From Clostridia bacterium (GTDB lineage Bacteria > Bacillota > Clostridia > Oscillospirales > QAKW01), in the NCBI GenBank assembly GCA_017937065.1, contig JAGBEI010000028.1, positions 87,766 to 151,765 on the forward strand: a stretch of DNA of 64,000 bases, given 5' to 3'. The stretch's first letter is position 1, and each line of letters opens with the position of its first letter. A program made the translations under genes and the position numbers. This document shows positions 1-8,763 of this stretch, one piece after another. The notes beneath the pieces were generated by a model that had not been told where the DNA came from, did not search any database, and was given only the letters and a program-made list of their open reading frames with translations.

Positions 1-762
1 GGATTTGACTGCCTGAACGAAGGACAGGCGGCAGCTGCTGCGGACATGATAGAAGAAATAGTTAAAATGAACGGGCTTTCGGTGTGCGGCGTGTTTACGC
101 ACTTTTCGGTCAGCGATGAGTGTGACGGTGCGGAATATACAAAGTTTCAGCTTGATAATCTCAGTTTAGTGCGCCGGATACTTGACAGTCGCGGAGTATA
201 TGCCGGCTTGTGGCATTGCGCAAATTCGGGTGCCATCGTAAATAATCCGGAGGCGTATATGGATATGGTGAGGGCAGGCATTTTGCTTTACGGTCTGTAT
301 AACGGCGCAGGCTCAGATGTAAAAGGCGTATACAAGCCGGTGCTGGAGCTTAAAACCGTTATAACGCAGATAAGGGATATTGACGCGGGTACGTCTGTAA
401 GCTACGGCAGGACATACACGGCAAAATGCCCCCGCAGGACGGCGGTTATCAGCATCGGCTACGGCGACGGATATCCGCGTTCTCTCTCAGGGCAGGGCAG
501 GGTGCTTGTAAACGGGCGGTACGCGCCGATTATAGGCCGCGTGTGCATGGATCAGACTATGATAGACATAACCGGAATAGACTGCTCTGTCGGAGACACT
601 GTTACCGTTATAGGCAGAGAGGGTGAAAATGCCGTTACGGCGGATGAAATTGCGGATATCGACAAAACGATAAATTATGAAATAGTCTGCGGACTTGCGC
701 TGCGGGTGCCGCGTATTTATTTTAAAAACGGCAGGCAGACGGATATCGTTAAATACATTTAA
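1..762 (+). CDS. alr: Alanine racemase, C-terminal part (5' end outside window)
   Basis: The frame is open from base 1, so the gene starts upstream and the PLP-lysine end is missing. What remains is the end of the TIM barrel and the whole C-terminal beta domain. The motif MVRAGILLYG is the usual barrel-end signature. SYG in VSYGRTYTA carries the tyrosine equivalent to Tyr265 of the Geobacillus enzyme, the second catalytic base. GRVCMDQ matches the conserved CMD active-site loop. The enzyme interconverts L- and D-alanine for peptidoglycan in the cytoplasm. The gene ends directly on an intrinsic terminator facing the convergent transporter gene. A broad-specificity amino-acid racemase of the same fold cannot be excluded. 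Confidence 0.93.
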   Translation, partial: GFDCLNEGQAAAAADMIEEIVKMNGLSVCGVFTHFSVSDECDGAEYTKFQLDNLSLVRRILDSRGVYAGLWHCANSGAIVNNPEAYMDMVRAGILLYGLYNGAGSDVKGVYKPVLELKTVITQIRDIDAGTSVSYGRTYTAKCPRRTAVISIGYGDGYPRSLSGQGRVLVNGRYAPIIGRVCMDQTMIDITGIDCSVGDTVTVIGREGENAVTADEIADIDKTINYEIVCGLALRVPRIYFKNGRQTDIVKYI

Positions 763-790
763 AAAAACGGCTGATTATCAGCCGTTTTTT
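761..790. terminator. Bidirectional intrinsic terminator
   Basis: The 7-bp stem CGGCTGA/TCAGCCG with a 3-nt loop is flanked by an A-run on the left and a T-run on the right. It can therefore end transcription of alr on + and of the MFS gene on -, the two genes being convergent. Confidence 0.85.
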
Positions 791-792
791 AT

Positions 793-2019
793 TTAACTCA
801 GCAGATGTGCCTTGTCCGTTTTCATTGCAATCAGAGAAAAAACCGTACCGGCGGCGGTAACCGCCGTCCACACTGCGACCACCGCGCTCCAGCCTCCCGT
901 GTTCAGTATTACGGGGAACAAAAAGTTAGCTCCCGAGGCTGATATGTAGGAGGCAAAATCAAAAAATCCCGTTATGCCCGAAATAAGTCCCGTGCTTGCG
1001 AAATGTAAAACATAAATACTGAATATCATGTTGCATGCACCTGTCATTGCGGCGCTTGCCAGAAACAGTGCCGAAACGGAAACAGGTGCAAAGCTGCTTT
1101 TGCACACGAAAACGACAGTAAACATCAGTACCGAAAATGAAAACAATATCATGCACATCAGCTTTTCCCTGTATTTCAGCAGCTTTGCAATGAACATTGT
1201 AACAAACGTACCGATTATGTTTGTCAGCGGCAGTATGGTGGATATTGCCGCCGCCGTTTTACTGCTTATAGAAAAGTTCTGTGCAATAAACGTCGGTATC
1301 CAGAATGATACGGCGTTTCTGATAACGCCGTAAAGCAGCGTCACTATGACCATTGATATAAAGCCGGTATTTAAAAACAGCTTTTTAAAGTCCGTCTGTG
1401 ATTTTTGTGTGTTTTCCGTTGCGTATGTCCGGATTATGCCGTGTCTTTCCATGTGAATGCTGCAAACGTAATATGCCGCCGCGATAATTAACAGAACAAT
1501 GCCCGAAATGATAAACGGCGCTCTGTAGCTGCCGCTTGCAGAGCCGTATATTGCGAGTATGTAGGTTAATAGCGTGCCTGTCACAGACGCCGCGGTCATC
1601 AGCGTTATAATTATTCTTCCCGCAGTCCGTTGGGTATTTTCGCCTATTATTTTAGACATCGGTCCCCAAAGCATCGAGCAGAAAAATCCGCATGCACCCC
1701 ACATTAAAATACCAGCGGCTTGAGAGGTACAGAACGGGAACATAATTATCATGAGTCCCGTGACGGCAAGCCCGACGGATACCATGTATTTTGCGTCTAT
1801 TCTGTTGCCGAGAAATCCGTTGATAAGCTGACCGACACCGTAGCACAGCAGCAGTGCGCTGCCCATTAGCCCCAGCGCGCTTTCACTAAAAATTTCAAGC
1901 TCGGTCATCTGCGGCATTACGGCGCTTAATATGTTTCTCCCCGCATAGCATCCGGCATATGCGACGCAGCATGCCGTTCCTATCCATACGGCGTTTTTGT
2001 TTTTTGCCGCAATATTCAT
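793..2019 (-). CDS. MFS transporter, organophosphate/sugar-phosphate (OPA-like) type
   Basis: The 408-residue protein is strongly hydrophobic, with about twelve predicted membrane helices. The N-terminal YAGRNILSAVMPQM stretch and the following GVGQLINGFLGNRID loop resemble the OPA branch (GlpT, UhpT), which exchange sugar or glycerol phosphates for phosphate. The start overlaps the DeoR-family gene stop in an ATGA, so the two are translationally coupled. The divergent PHP-type hydrolase supports import of a phosphorylated or acidic compound. The substrate cannot be read from the sequence. Confidence 0.8.
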   Translation of the reverse strand: MNIAAKNKNAVWIGTACCVAYAGCYAGRNILSAVMPQMTELEIFSESALGLMGSALLLCYGVGQLINGFLGNRIDAKYMVSVGLAVTGLMIIMFPFCTSQAAGILMWGACGFFCSMLWGPMSKIIGENTQRTAGRIIITLMTAASVTGTLLTYILAIYGSASGSYRAPFIISGIVLLIIAAAYYVCSIHMERHGIIRTYATENTQKSQTDFKKLFLNTGFISMVIVTLLYGVIRNAVSFWIPTFIAQNFSISSKTAAAISTILPLTNIIGTFVTMFIAKLLKYREKLMCMILFSFSVLMFTVVFVCKSSFAPVSVSALFLASAAMTGACNMIFSIYVLHFASTGLISGITGFFDFASYISASGANFLFPVILNTGGWSAVVAVWTAVTAAGTVFSLIAMKTDKAHLLS

Positions 2020-2819
2020 TTACATATCTCTCCGTTAATATTTACAATTTTCAGTTTACAGCCGTTTGCTTTGCAGGTTTCCTTGAAGCTGTCTGATATC
2101 GTGTTTTTATCGTCTGTAATTATCGTGTCGATTTCATTTATCGAGCAGCTTCTGTAAAAGCTGTGCTTTTCAAATTTGCAGCTGTCGGCAAGCAGAAAGC
2201 ACCTTTCAGCCATTCGGCACAGCTCACCGGTAAAAATTCCGTGGCTTGTTTCCCATGTCATAGCTCCGTCCGTGTTTACTGCGGTTGCACCGATAAATGC
2301 CTTATCCGCTACAAAATGCGACAGCATTTCATTTGTCAGCGGACTGTACGCACATCCCGTTTCGGAATCAATGTCTCCGCCCAGCATTATTATATTTCCC
2401 GCAAAGTCACCTCTTTGCCGCTTATCCGTTAAAATCTGCGCTATTTTAAGTGAATTTGTAATTACCTTCAGACCCTGCACGCCGTTTATCTCATTTACAA
2501 AGCACTCCGTAACGGTGCCGGTATCCACGGCGATTATATCGTTGTTTTGCACAAGACGTGCGGCAAATTTGGCGATGGCGAGCTTCTGTTCGGGATTTTT
2601 GAGTCTGCGCACCTCATAGCTGTCTTCGCGCAGCGGCTTTTTTACGCATATTGCGCCGCCGTAAACCTTTTTGATGTTTTCGTTTTTTGAAATTTCGTTT
2701 AAATCTCTTCGTATGGTCTCTCCCGATACATCAAATCTCAGCGCAAGCTCTGAAATGTATGCTCTGCCTTCTCTGTATATTATTCTGGTGATTTCGTTTC
2801 GTCTTTGGTCTGTCAGCAT
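2016..2819 (-). CDS. DeoR/GlpR-family transcriptional regulator
   Basis: The 267-residue protein starts MLTDQRRNEITRII, with a GGAGGG ribosome site eight bases upstream; an in-frame ATG seven codons earlier has none. The N-terminal winged helix contains the DeoR signature around VSGETIRRDLNEI. The C-terminal sugar-phosphate-sensing domain resembles ribose-5-phosphate isomerase, with the usual VDTGTVTECF and GGDIDSETGCAYSP segments. Members usually repress sugar-phosphate genes and are released by a phosphorylated sugar. It probably controls the coupled MFS gene and the divergent PHP gene. Confidence 0.92.
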   Translation of the reverse strand: MLTDQRRNEITRIIYREGRAYISELALRFDVSGETIRRDLNEISKNENIKKVYGGAICVKKPLREDSYEVRRLKNPEQKLAIAKFAARLVQNNDIIAVDTGTVTECFVNEINGVQGLKVITNSLKIAQILTDKRQRGDFAGNIIMLGGDIDSETGCAYSPLTNEMLSHFVADKAFIGATAVNTDGAMTWETSHGIFTGELCRMAERCFLLADSCKFEKHSFYRSCSINEIDTIITDDKNTISDSFKETCKANGCKLKIVNINGEICK

Positions 2820-2891
2820 TTCTTTCCCTCCGTACGGCAAAGATTATATCATATAACTCCAAATAAATCAATAAAAAATATTGAATTTATG

Positions 2892-2920
2892 TTGACTTGT
2901 GTGGAGTTTTGAGGTATGAT
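2892..2920 (+). promoter_or_regulatory. Sigma-A promoter of the PHP-hydrolase gene
   Basis: TTGACT (2892-2897) and TATGAT (2915-2920) are separated by exactly 17 bp. The promoter lies in the divergent region beside the DeoR-family gene, the natural place for its operator. Confidence 0.75.
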
Positions 2921-2953
2921 TTAGAAAATCATCTTTGCAGGAGGTATACGGCA

Positions 2954-4261
2954 ATGAAAATAGGAGCTTCTAATTATGATGTTTTTCCCTGTGTTGTAAG
3001 GAGCGGGGAAAAGACAAAAGTCACCGTCAGTCCGTGCGGTGAGTGCGCCGCCTTTGAAGACGGAGTGCGGTATACGGTATCGGTGCTGCCGGCGGAGCAC
3101 TCGGAAATTACATATATTCCAAACGGCAATATTTCCGATTCGCGCGGCTGCTATGACAAAATTACCGCAGTGCCGAAACACGGAGTTATTTCCTTTGAAT
3201 ATATATTTGAAGATGAACAGCAGTGGGCGCTTGACATTTATCCTGGCGCAGATGAGGGCAGTGCTGTGCGCTTTTTTGTATATTCCGTTTTTGATGATTT
3301 GTATGAACGGCATCCGTTTATGGGGGATCTGCATGCACATTCCTGCCGTTCGGACGGCAGGGAGGAGCCTGCTGTCGTTGCCGCCAACTATCGCAGGGCG
3401 GGCTTTGATTTTATGGGGCTGACCGACCACGGAAAATGGCGCCCGTCGGCGGAGGCTATTGAAAAGTTCGCGGATGTCCCCATCGACCTGCTGCTGTGCC
3501 ACGGTGAGGAGGTGCATTTAAAAGGCGGATATATGCACCTTGTTAATTTTGCAAGCGATTACAGTGTCAACGAGCTGTTTTATGAAAATGAGGATAAAAT
3601 ACACGCCATGCTTGAGAAGGAGGCAGGGACGGAAAAGACACCGCGCGGCGTCAATGCTCTGGAGTATGTATACCGCAGATGGGCGTGTATGCAGATACGA
3701 AAAAGCGGCGGACTTTGTATTGTTCCGCATCCGTTTTGGATTCACGGACCGTATCAGTTCAATATGCGCTCGAAAATGCTTGACTATGTTTTTGAAACGG
3801 GTATTTACGATGCATTTGAGCTTATAGGCGGACAGACGGTGCATGAAAACAATCTTCAGATTGCTTATTATATGGATCAGCTTCAAAAAGGCCGGAAAAT
3901 CCCCGTTGTCGGCTCGTCTGACTCGCACGGCACCGACCCTGCCCGATATTTCGGACAAAGTAAAACGATAGTGTTTGCAAAAGCTCTTGACAGTGCTTCT
4001 GTTTGCAATGCCGTAAGGGAATCGTACAGCGTTGCCGTTGATAACATGCCTAATGAAAGCGCGCGGGTGTACGGTCAGTTCAGACTTGTAAAATATGCAA
4101 GGTTTTTGCTCGAAAACTATTTTCCGTTTCATGACAGCCTGTGCTTTGAGGAGGGAAGACTGATGCGCGATTATATCTGCGGTGAAAACGGTGCGGCGCA
4201 GGCGCTCTCGGCTCTTCACGGCAGAACCGAGCGTTACAGGATTAAAAAACTGGGCAGATAG
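2954..4261 (+). CDS. PHP-domain metal-dependent hydrolase
   Basis: The start MKIGASNYDV follows an AGGAGG site eight bases away; an earlier in-frame ATG at 2897 lies inside the promoter. The 435-residue protein has an N-terminal domain of about 130 residues without a recognised family, then a PHP domain. Visible metal-site motifs are GDLHAHSCRSDG, LTDHGKW, CHGEEVH, VPHPFW and SSDSHG. PHP proteins are three-metal phosphoesterases, mostly cytoplasmic. Context (DeoR regulator, OPA-like transporter) suggests a sugar- or glycerol-phosphate substrate. This is inference; the specificity is unknown. Confidence 0.85.
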   Translation: MKIGASNYDVFPCVVRSGEKTKVTVSPCGECAAFEDGVRYTVSVLPAEHSEITYIPNGNISDSRGCYDKITAVPKHGVISFEYIFEDEQQWALDIYPGADEGSAVRFFVYSVFDDLYERHPFMGDLHAHSCRSDGREEPAVVAANYRRAGFDFMGLTDHGKWRPSAEAIEKFADVPIDLLLCHGEEVHLKGGYMHLVNFASDYSVNELFYENEDKIHAMLEKEAGTEKTPRGVNALEYVYRRWACMQIRKSGGLCIVPHPFWIHGPYQFNMRSKMLDYVFETGIYDAFELIGGQTVHENNLQIAYYMDQLQKGRKIPVVGSSDSHGTDPARYFGQSKTIVFAKALDSASVCNAVRESYSVAVDNMPNESARVYGQFRLVKYARFLLENYFPFHDSLCFEEGRLMRDYICGENGAAQALSALHGRTERYRIKKLGR

Positions 4262-4295
4262 AAAAACCGTCCCGATGCTTCGGGACGGTTTTTAT
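4262..4295. terminator. Bidirectional intrinsic terminator
   Basis: The stem AACCGTCCCGA/TCGGGACGGTT has a TGCT loop, with A-run before and T-run after, between convergent genes. Confidence 0.85.
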
Positions 4296-5203
4296 TATGT
4301 ATTCTTTTGTTTTTTAAAATTCAGCTGCGAGATTATAACGGCGCAGAAAATAATACCGCACCCCAGATAGTTTAAAGGCGACAGCGGGGTATAATCCCAG
4401 CCGGGCAGTATCAGCCCCAGCATTATTGCTTCGCCCAGCGCGCTGAAAATCGACTCGGTGGAAAGAATTATCGATGCCGCAGTCGGGTCGGCGTGCTTTT
4501 GCCCGATTATCTGGCAGGTATAAGCCACGCCGACAGACATAATTCCCGCGTAAAGTATAGGAAGCTTTGCCTCCATTACAGCGGCAAGGGATATATCTTC
4601 AAACATCAGGGCGCATATTGTGCTTAACATCGCGCAGGTAATAAACTGTATTGCGGCAAAGCGCAGCGAATATATTCTGTTTGAGAATGTGTCTATTACG
4701 ATTATGTGCAGCGCCCACATAAACGCGCCGATAATCAAAACAATGTCACCTGCTCCGACAGAGGAAAAGCCGTCGCAAAAGCTGACAAAATACAGTCCGA
4801 TGACGGTGAGAACGGCGCCTATCCATGTGTTGATGCTTGTTTTGCGCTTTAAAAATATACCTATTATCGGAACAATGACGGTATAAATTCCCGTCAGAAA
4901 TCCCGCTTTTCCCGCACTGCCGGTATATGTGATGCCCAGCTGCTGAAGAGTAGATGCCCCGAACAAAATAACGCCTGCCGCAACTGCCGCAAATATCGTT
5001 GTACGCAGTCTGCTTTTTTCGGTTTTCTGTCTTTCGAAAATCAAAATTACCGGGATAAGCGACACACCTCCCAGCATAAAGCGCACTGCGTTGAAGGTAA
5101 AAGTTCCCACAGAATTTGCGCCTACAAGCTGGGCGACAAAAGCAAATCCCCATATCATGGCGGTAAGCAATAAAATCAAAAGCGACTTGTGCTGTTTTTT
5201 CAT
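4295..5203 (-). CDS. EamA/DMT-family transporter
   Basis: The 302-residue protein has about ten predicted membrane helices and two EamA repeats, the usual drug/metabolite-transporter architecture. The first helix segment (LLLTAMIWGFAFVAQ) and the start of the second repeat (GAGDIVLIIGAFMWALHIIVID) fit the family. A GAGGG ribosome site precedes the ATG. Such proteins export amino acids, nucleosides or similar metabolites across the cytoplasmic membrane. No neighbour indicates the substrate. Confidence 0.88.
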   Translation of the reverse strand: MKKQHKSLLILLLTAMIWGFAFVAQLVGANSVGTFTFNAVRFMLGGVSLIPVILIFERQKTEKSRLRTTIFAAVAAGVILFGASTLQQLGITYTGSAGKAGFLTGIYTVIVPIIGIFLKRKTSINTWIGAVLTVIGLYFVSFCDGFSSVGAGDIVLIIGAFMWALHIIVIDTFSNRIYSLRFAAIQFITCAMLSTICALMFEDISLAAVMEAKLPILYAGIMSVGVAYTCQIIGQKHADPTAASIILSTESIFSALGEAIMLGLILPGWDYTPLSPLNYLGCGIIFCAVIISQLNFKKQKNT

Positions 5204-5281
5204 GTTTTCCCTCTTTTTACAAATTCCATGCTATTATAGCAAAAAAATCCGAGTTTAGTCAATATGCATATAACAAAACCC

Positions 5282-5309
5282 TTGAAATATCCCGCCGTTA
5301 ATATATAAT
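5282..5309 (+). promoter_or_regulatory. Promoter of the MTA/SAH nucleosidase operon
   Basis: TTGAAA (5282-5287), a 16-bp spacer and TATAAT (5304-5309) stand about 40 bp before the start codon. Confidence 0.7.
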
Positions 5310-5350
5310 ATATAGGATATTCAAATTCAATCAAAACGAAAGGCAGTAGT

Positions 5351-6064
5351 ATGACAGGAATAATATGTGCGATGGATTTGGAGGCGCGTATGCTTCTGAA
5401 TGAAATGCGTGATACAACAAGCGAGCGGATTTCCGGCATTGATTTTGTATGCGGCACGCTTTACGGCTGTGAAGCGGTCGTTGCGGTCTGCGGCGTGGGA
5501 AAGGTGTTTGCCGCAGTCTGTACTCAAACAATGATTTTGCGCTTTGCTCCGGACGTGATTATAAATACGGGCGTTGCCGGTTCGCTTACAGGCTCGCTCA
5601 ACTGCTGTGACATAGCGGTCGCAACAAGCGTTGTACAGCATGATGTCGATACAACGGCGCTCGGTGACCCGCGCGCTCTCGTGTCGGGAATTAACAAGAT
5701 AAATTTTGAATGTGATAAAAAAATGCTGTCCGAGCTTGAAAGCCTGCGCGATACGGCTGAAAAAGCGCTCGGTATAAAATGCGTCGGGGGAGTCATCGTC
5801 AGCGGCGACAGATTTATAAGCAGCGCGTCCGAAAAGGAGTTTCTGCACCGCTGGTTCGGCGGCATAGCTTGCGATATGGAGTCCGGCGCGGTCGGACATA
5901 CCTGCTATATAAACGGCGTTCCTTTTATTGCAGTGCGTTCTGTTTCCGACAGCGCAGACGGCAGCTCTCCGATGGACTACGCACGGTTTTCGCAGGCGGC
6001 TGCCGATAATACGGCAAAACTTTTAAAGATTTATTTTGAATATGAAAGGGGAAAACAAAAATGA
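5351..6064 (+). CDS. mtnN: 5'-methylthioadenosine/S-adenosylhomocysteine nucleosidase
   Basis: The 237-residue length is typical. The N-terminal IICAMDLEA contains the catalytic-site glutamate. NTGVAGSL is the ribose/phosphate loop, DMESGAV the substrate-binding segment, and VRSVSDSA carries the catalytic aspartate. The enzyme removes adenine from MTA and SAH, clearing inhibitory by-products of SAM use; metK lies in the same window at 59 kb. The stop overlaps the next gene in ATGA, giving a two-gene operon. Confidence 0.93.
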   Translation: MTGIICAMDLEARMLLNEMRDTTSERISGIDFVCGTLYGCEAVVAVCGVGKVFAAVCTQTMILRFAPDVIINTGVAGSLTGSLNCCDIAVATSVVQHDVDTTALGDPRALVSGINKINFECDKKMLSELESLRDTAEKALGIKCVGGVIVSGDRFISSASEKEFLHRWFGGIACDMESGAVGHTCYINGVPFIAVRSVSDSADGSSPMDYARFSQAAADNTAKLLKIYFEYERGKQK

Positions 6065-6870
6065 GAGCAGTCGGAGTAAACACTCTGCATGATAAATTCG
6101 GTATTTCAATAGAAGAAAATCTGCGGCTGATAAAAGCAGCCGGTTTTGACTGCGTATTCTCCTCGTTTACACGCAGCTTTCCGCTGAAAAGCGCGGTTAG
6201 TGCCGCAAAAAAGCTTAATCTTGAATACGAAACGCTGCACGCTCCGTTTACCGCGTGCGGACTTGAGGAAAACCTGAACTCAATGTGGCGGGAAAACGGC
6301 TGCGGTGAGCAATATCTCAAGCTGCTGCTCGAATGTGTTGACGCCTGTGCGCAAAACGGTATTGAAAAATGCGTTATACATAATGCCGTGACGGAAAACC
6401 CGCCGCCCGTAAGTGAAATCGGGCTTGAGCGTTTTAGCCGTCTTTTTTCCTATGCCAAAAAATGCGGCGTGCGCATGGCAGTGGAAAATCTGGAATCGGA
6501 GGAGCACCTGAGCCGTCTTATGGAGCTTACAGGTGACTTCCACGGCTTTTGCTGGGACTGCGGGCATAATCTTTGCTATACTCCTATGACGGATATTATG
6601 TCACTTTACGGGAAAAAACTTATCTGTACCCATGTTGATGACAATAAAGGCGTGACACGTCCCGGAATAATTCACTATACCGATGACCTTCATCTTATGC
6701 CGTTTGACGGAGCTTTGAATTGGGAGTGGTATGCAGGCAAAATCAAATCGTGCGGTTATACGGGGCCGCTGACCCTTGAGCTTAAGGACGACTATTTGGG
6801 TGTCGGCGCCGCAAAATTTTATGAGCTGGCGTGTAAAAGAGCTTTAAAACTGTGTGAAATGTGCATGTAG
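6061..6870 (+). CDS. Sugar phosphate isomerase/epimerase, xylose-isomerase-like TIM barrel
   Basis: The 269-residue protein has the AP-endonuclease-2/xylose-isomerase-like barrel: ETLHAPF, CVIHNA, AVENLES, FCWDCGHN and CTHVDDNKG are the metal- and substrate-binding strand ends expected for it. The C-terminal LTLELKDDY closes the barrel. It is coupled to mtnN by a four-base overlap. A role in recycling the ribose part of MTA or SRH would fit the neighbour but is only a guess. Tagatose or inosose epimerases share the fold. Confidence 0.82.
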   Translation: MRAVGVNTLHDKFGISIEENLRLIKAAGFDCVFSSFTRSFPLKSAVSAAKKLNLEYETLHAPFTACGLEENLNSMWRENGCGEQYLKLLLECVDACAQNGIEKCVIHNAVTENPPPVSEIGLERFSRLFSYAKKCGVRMAVENLESEEHLSRLMELTGDFHGFCWDCGHNLCYTPMTDIMSLYGKKLICTHVDDNKGVTRPGIIHYTDDLHLMPFDGALNWEWYAGKIKSCGYTGPLTLELKDDYLGVGAAKFYELACKRALKLCEMCM

Positions 6871-7014
6871 ATATTGACCGAGCACACTTATTGTGTTAAA
6901 ATACTGCTGATACATGTTGAATTTTTACAGAATTTACAGTTTGTTAATTTACGATTTATACAATGTATCACATTTTATAATATAATAACAAAAACGCAAC
7001 GGAGGTACTTCCCG

Positions 7015-8622
7015 ATGGGAAAAGGACAACGCGCACGCAATGAGCGTGCTGGCAAAAGAGAAGAAATGAAAATCAGAGCGGCAAAGCTCAAACGCCGCAA
7101 AAAAATAAATAAGATTATCGGTATCTGCGTAGGGATTGTTGCGGTGCTTGCCATTGCTTTCGGTATAGCATACAACGCTGTTGCGGCTACCGGGTATTTT
7201 CTCAGAAATACTGTCGCGATGTCGTCTGATAACTATACGGTAGACAACGCAATGATGACTTATTACCTTAAAAACGAGTACTATACATTCACAAATCAGT
7301 ATTCCAATTATCTTTCGATGTACGGGCTTGATACTTCAAAAAGTCTGAAAAACCAGAGCTACGGTGACTCAACATGGTTTGACTATTTTATGGGTCAGGC
7401 AAAAACACAGGTAAATGATATTCTGCTCTGTGCCGAAAAGGCACGTGCCGAAGGCTATGAGCTGAATGAGGACGACAAAAAGGAAATAGATGATTCCATT
7501 GAGTCGATGAAGTCGTATGCAGAGGAAAACGAAATTACCTATGAAAACTATCTCAGTACGGTTTTTGACAAGGGTATTAAAGAAGATGATGTCCGCCGAG
7601 CTTTGGAGCTTTCCGCACTCGCGTCCAAATACTATAATACTTATAGCGATTCTCTTGAGTACAGCGATGAGGATCTGCAGAAATATTTTGATGAAAATAA
7701 GCCTGACTATGTCAAGGCGGACTATATGAAGTACACCTTTACCGCAGACGTTGCGTCCGATGCGGATGATACCGCAAAGCAGCAGGCAAAGGATGATGCA
7801 AAGGCAAAGGCTGTCAGTCTGTCGGAAAGTGCTTCGGTAGAGGCTTTTACGGAAACTATAACAGGATACCTTACCGAGCAGGAGGAAAAATCCAGGGCGG
7901 AAAGCGAGGCTGCGGAGACTGAGCAAGAGGAAAGCAGTGACAGCGAGGACAGTACGCCTACTGTCGAGGAGGCGGTTGCCGATGCCGTTGAGAGTGCAAA
8001 GAGTACGATGAGCTATCCTGCGCAGGACAGCGAGGATGAAGTTGCAAAATGGCTGTTTGAGGACGGCAGAAAGGTTGGCGACACCTATATTACAGAGCCT
8101 GATGCGGATGCCACAACCTTTAATTATGTGGTATATATCGTTACCAAAACGGCTTATTCCGATGATTATAATACGGTAAACGCACGTCATATTCTGTTTA
8201 CGACCGAAACTTATGAGACAGTGGAGAAAGCTACCGAAAAAGCCAAAGAGGTTGTTGCGGAGTATAACAGCGGCGAGAAAACTGAGGATGCTTTTGCCGA
8301 GCTTGCAAAGAAATACAGCGAGGACTCAACCGTTGATGAAAACGGCGGTCTTTATGAGAACATTACAAATGATACTCAGTCCTACCCTGAGAGCTTTGTC
8401 AACTGGTGTTATGACGACGCAAGAAAAGCGGGAGACGTCGATATTGTTTCCACCGATACAAGCGTGCATATAATCTATTACTGCGGTGAGGGCGAGACCG
8501 CTTGGAAGAGCATAGCGAGAGTTAATAAAAACTCAGAGGACTGTGAGGCGCATGTGGACAGTCTTGCGGAAAGCTATACCGTGGTTGCAAAAGACGGAGT
8601 AATTAAGAAAATAAAGGCGTAA
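7015..8622 (+). CDS. Membrane-anchored parvulin-type peptidyl-prolyl isomerase (PrsA/SurA-like)
   Basis: The start MGKGQRARNERAG is set by GGAGGT eight bases before it; the longer open frame (from 6874) has no ribosome site. The 535-residue protein has a very basic cytoplasmic tail of about 45 residues, one membrane segment (IIGICVGIVAVLAIAFGIAY), a SurA-N-like chaperone region, an acidic Glu/Ser linker near residue 310-340, and a C-terminal rotamase domain with NARHILF, ELAKKYSEDS, GGLYEN and HIIYYCGEGE. It would help fold exported proteins outside the membrane. It is the last gene before the restriction island. Confidence 0.88.
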   Translation: MGKGQRARNERAGKREEMKIRAAKLKRRKKINKIIGICVGIVAVLAIAFGIAYNAVAATGYFLRNTVAMSSDNYTVDNAMMTYYLKNEYYTFTNQYSNYLSMYGLDTSKSLKNQSYGDSTWFDYFMGQAKTQVNDILLCAEKARAEGYELNEDDKKEIDDSIESMKSYAEENEITYENYLSTVFDKGIKEDDVRRALELSALASKYYNTYSDSLEYSDEDLQKYFDENKPDYVKADYMKYTFTADVASDADDTAKQQAKDDAKAKAVSLSESASVEAFTETITGYLTEQEEKSRAESEAAETEQEESSDSEDSTPTVEEAVADAVESAKSTMSYPAQDSEDEVAKWLFEDGRKVGDTYITEPDADATTFNYVVYIVTKTAYSDDYNTVNARHILFTTETYETVEKATEKAKEVVAEYNSGEKTEDAFAELAKKYSEDSTVDENGGLYENITNDTQSYPESFVNWCYDDARKAGDVDIVSTDTSVHIIYYCGEGETAWKSIARVNKNSEDCEAHVDSLAESYTVVAKDGVIKKIKA

Positions 8623-8637
8623 ATTTTAAAATCATAT

Positions 8638-8675
8638 AAAAACACACCGACGTGGCAGTCCTCAATAAAGCAGTA
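8638..8675 (+). repeat. Island-flanking inverted repeat, left copy
   Basis: AAAAACACACCG, a variable centre, then TCCTCAATAAAGCAGTA. The reverse complement of 19501-19540 has the same first 12 bases and 15 of the last 17. In both places the repeat follows the stop codon of the chromosomal gene flanking the island. Confidence 0.7.
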
Positions 8676-8712
8676 TAGATATTGACGGTCTGTCAAAGAG
8701 TTGCAGAGAGTT

Positions 8713-8745
8713 AAGCATATCACATTTAAGTGTGGTATGCTTTTT
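8713..8745 (+). terminator. Intrinsic terminator at the left of the island
   Basis: AAGCATATCAC pairs with GTGGTATGCTT (one G-U) around an 8-nt loop and is followed by a T-run. It would stop readthrough from the isomerase gene. Confidence 0.7.
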
Positions 8746-8763
8746 CTCATTTACGAGTAAATG

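Noticed and set aside
6874..7014. N-terminal extension of the parvulin-type isomerase
   Set aside because: It lacks a ribosome site; GGAGGT fixes the start at 7015, directly before the basic tail and membrane anchor.
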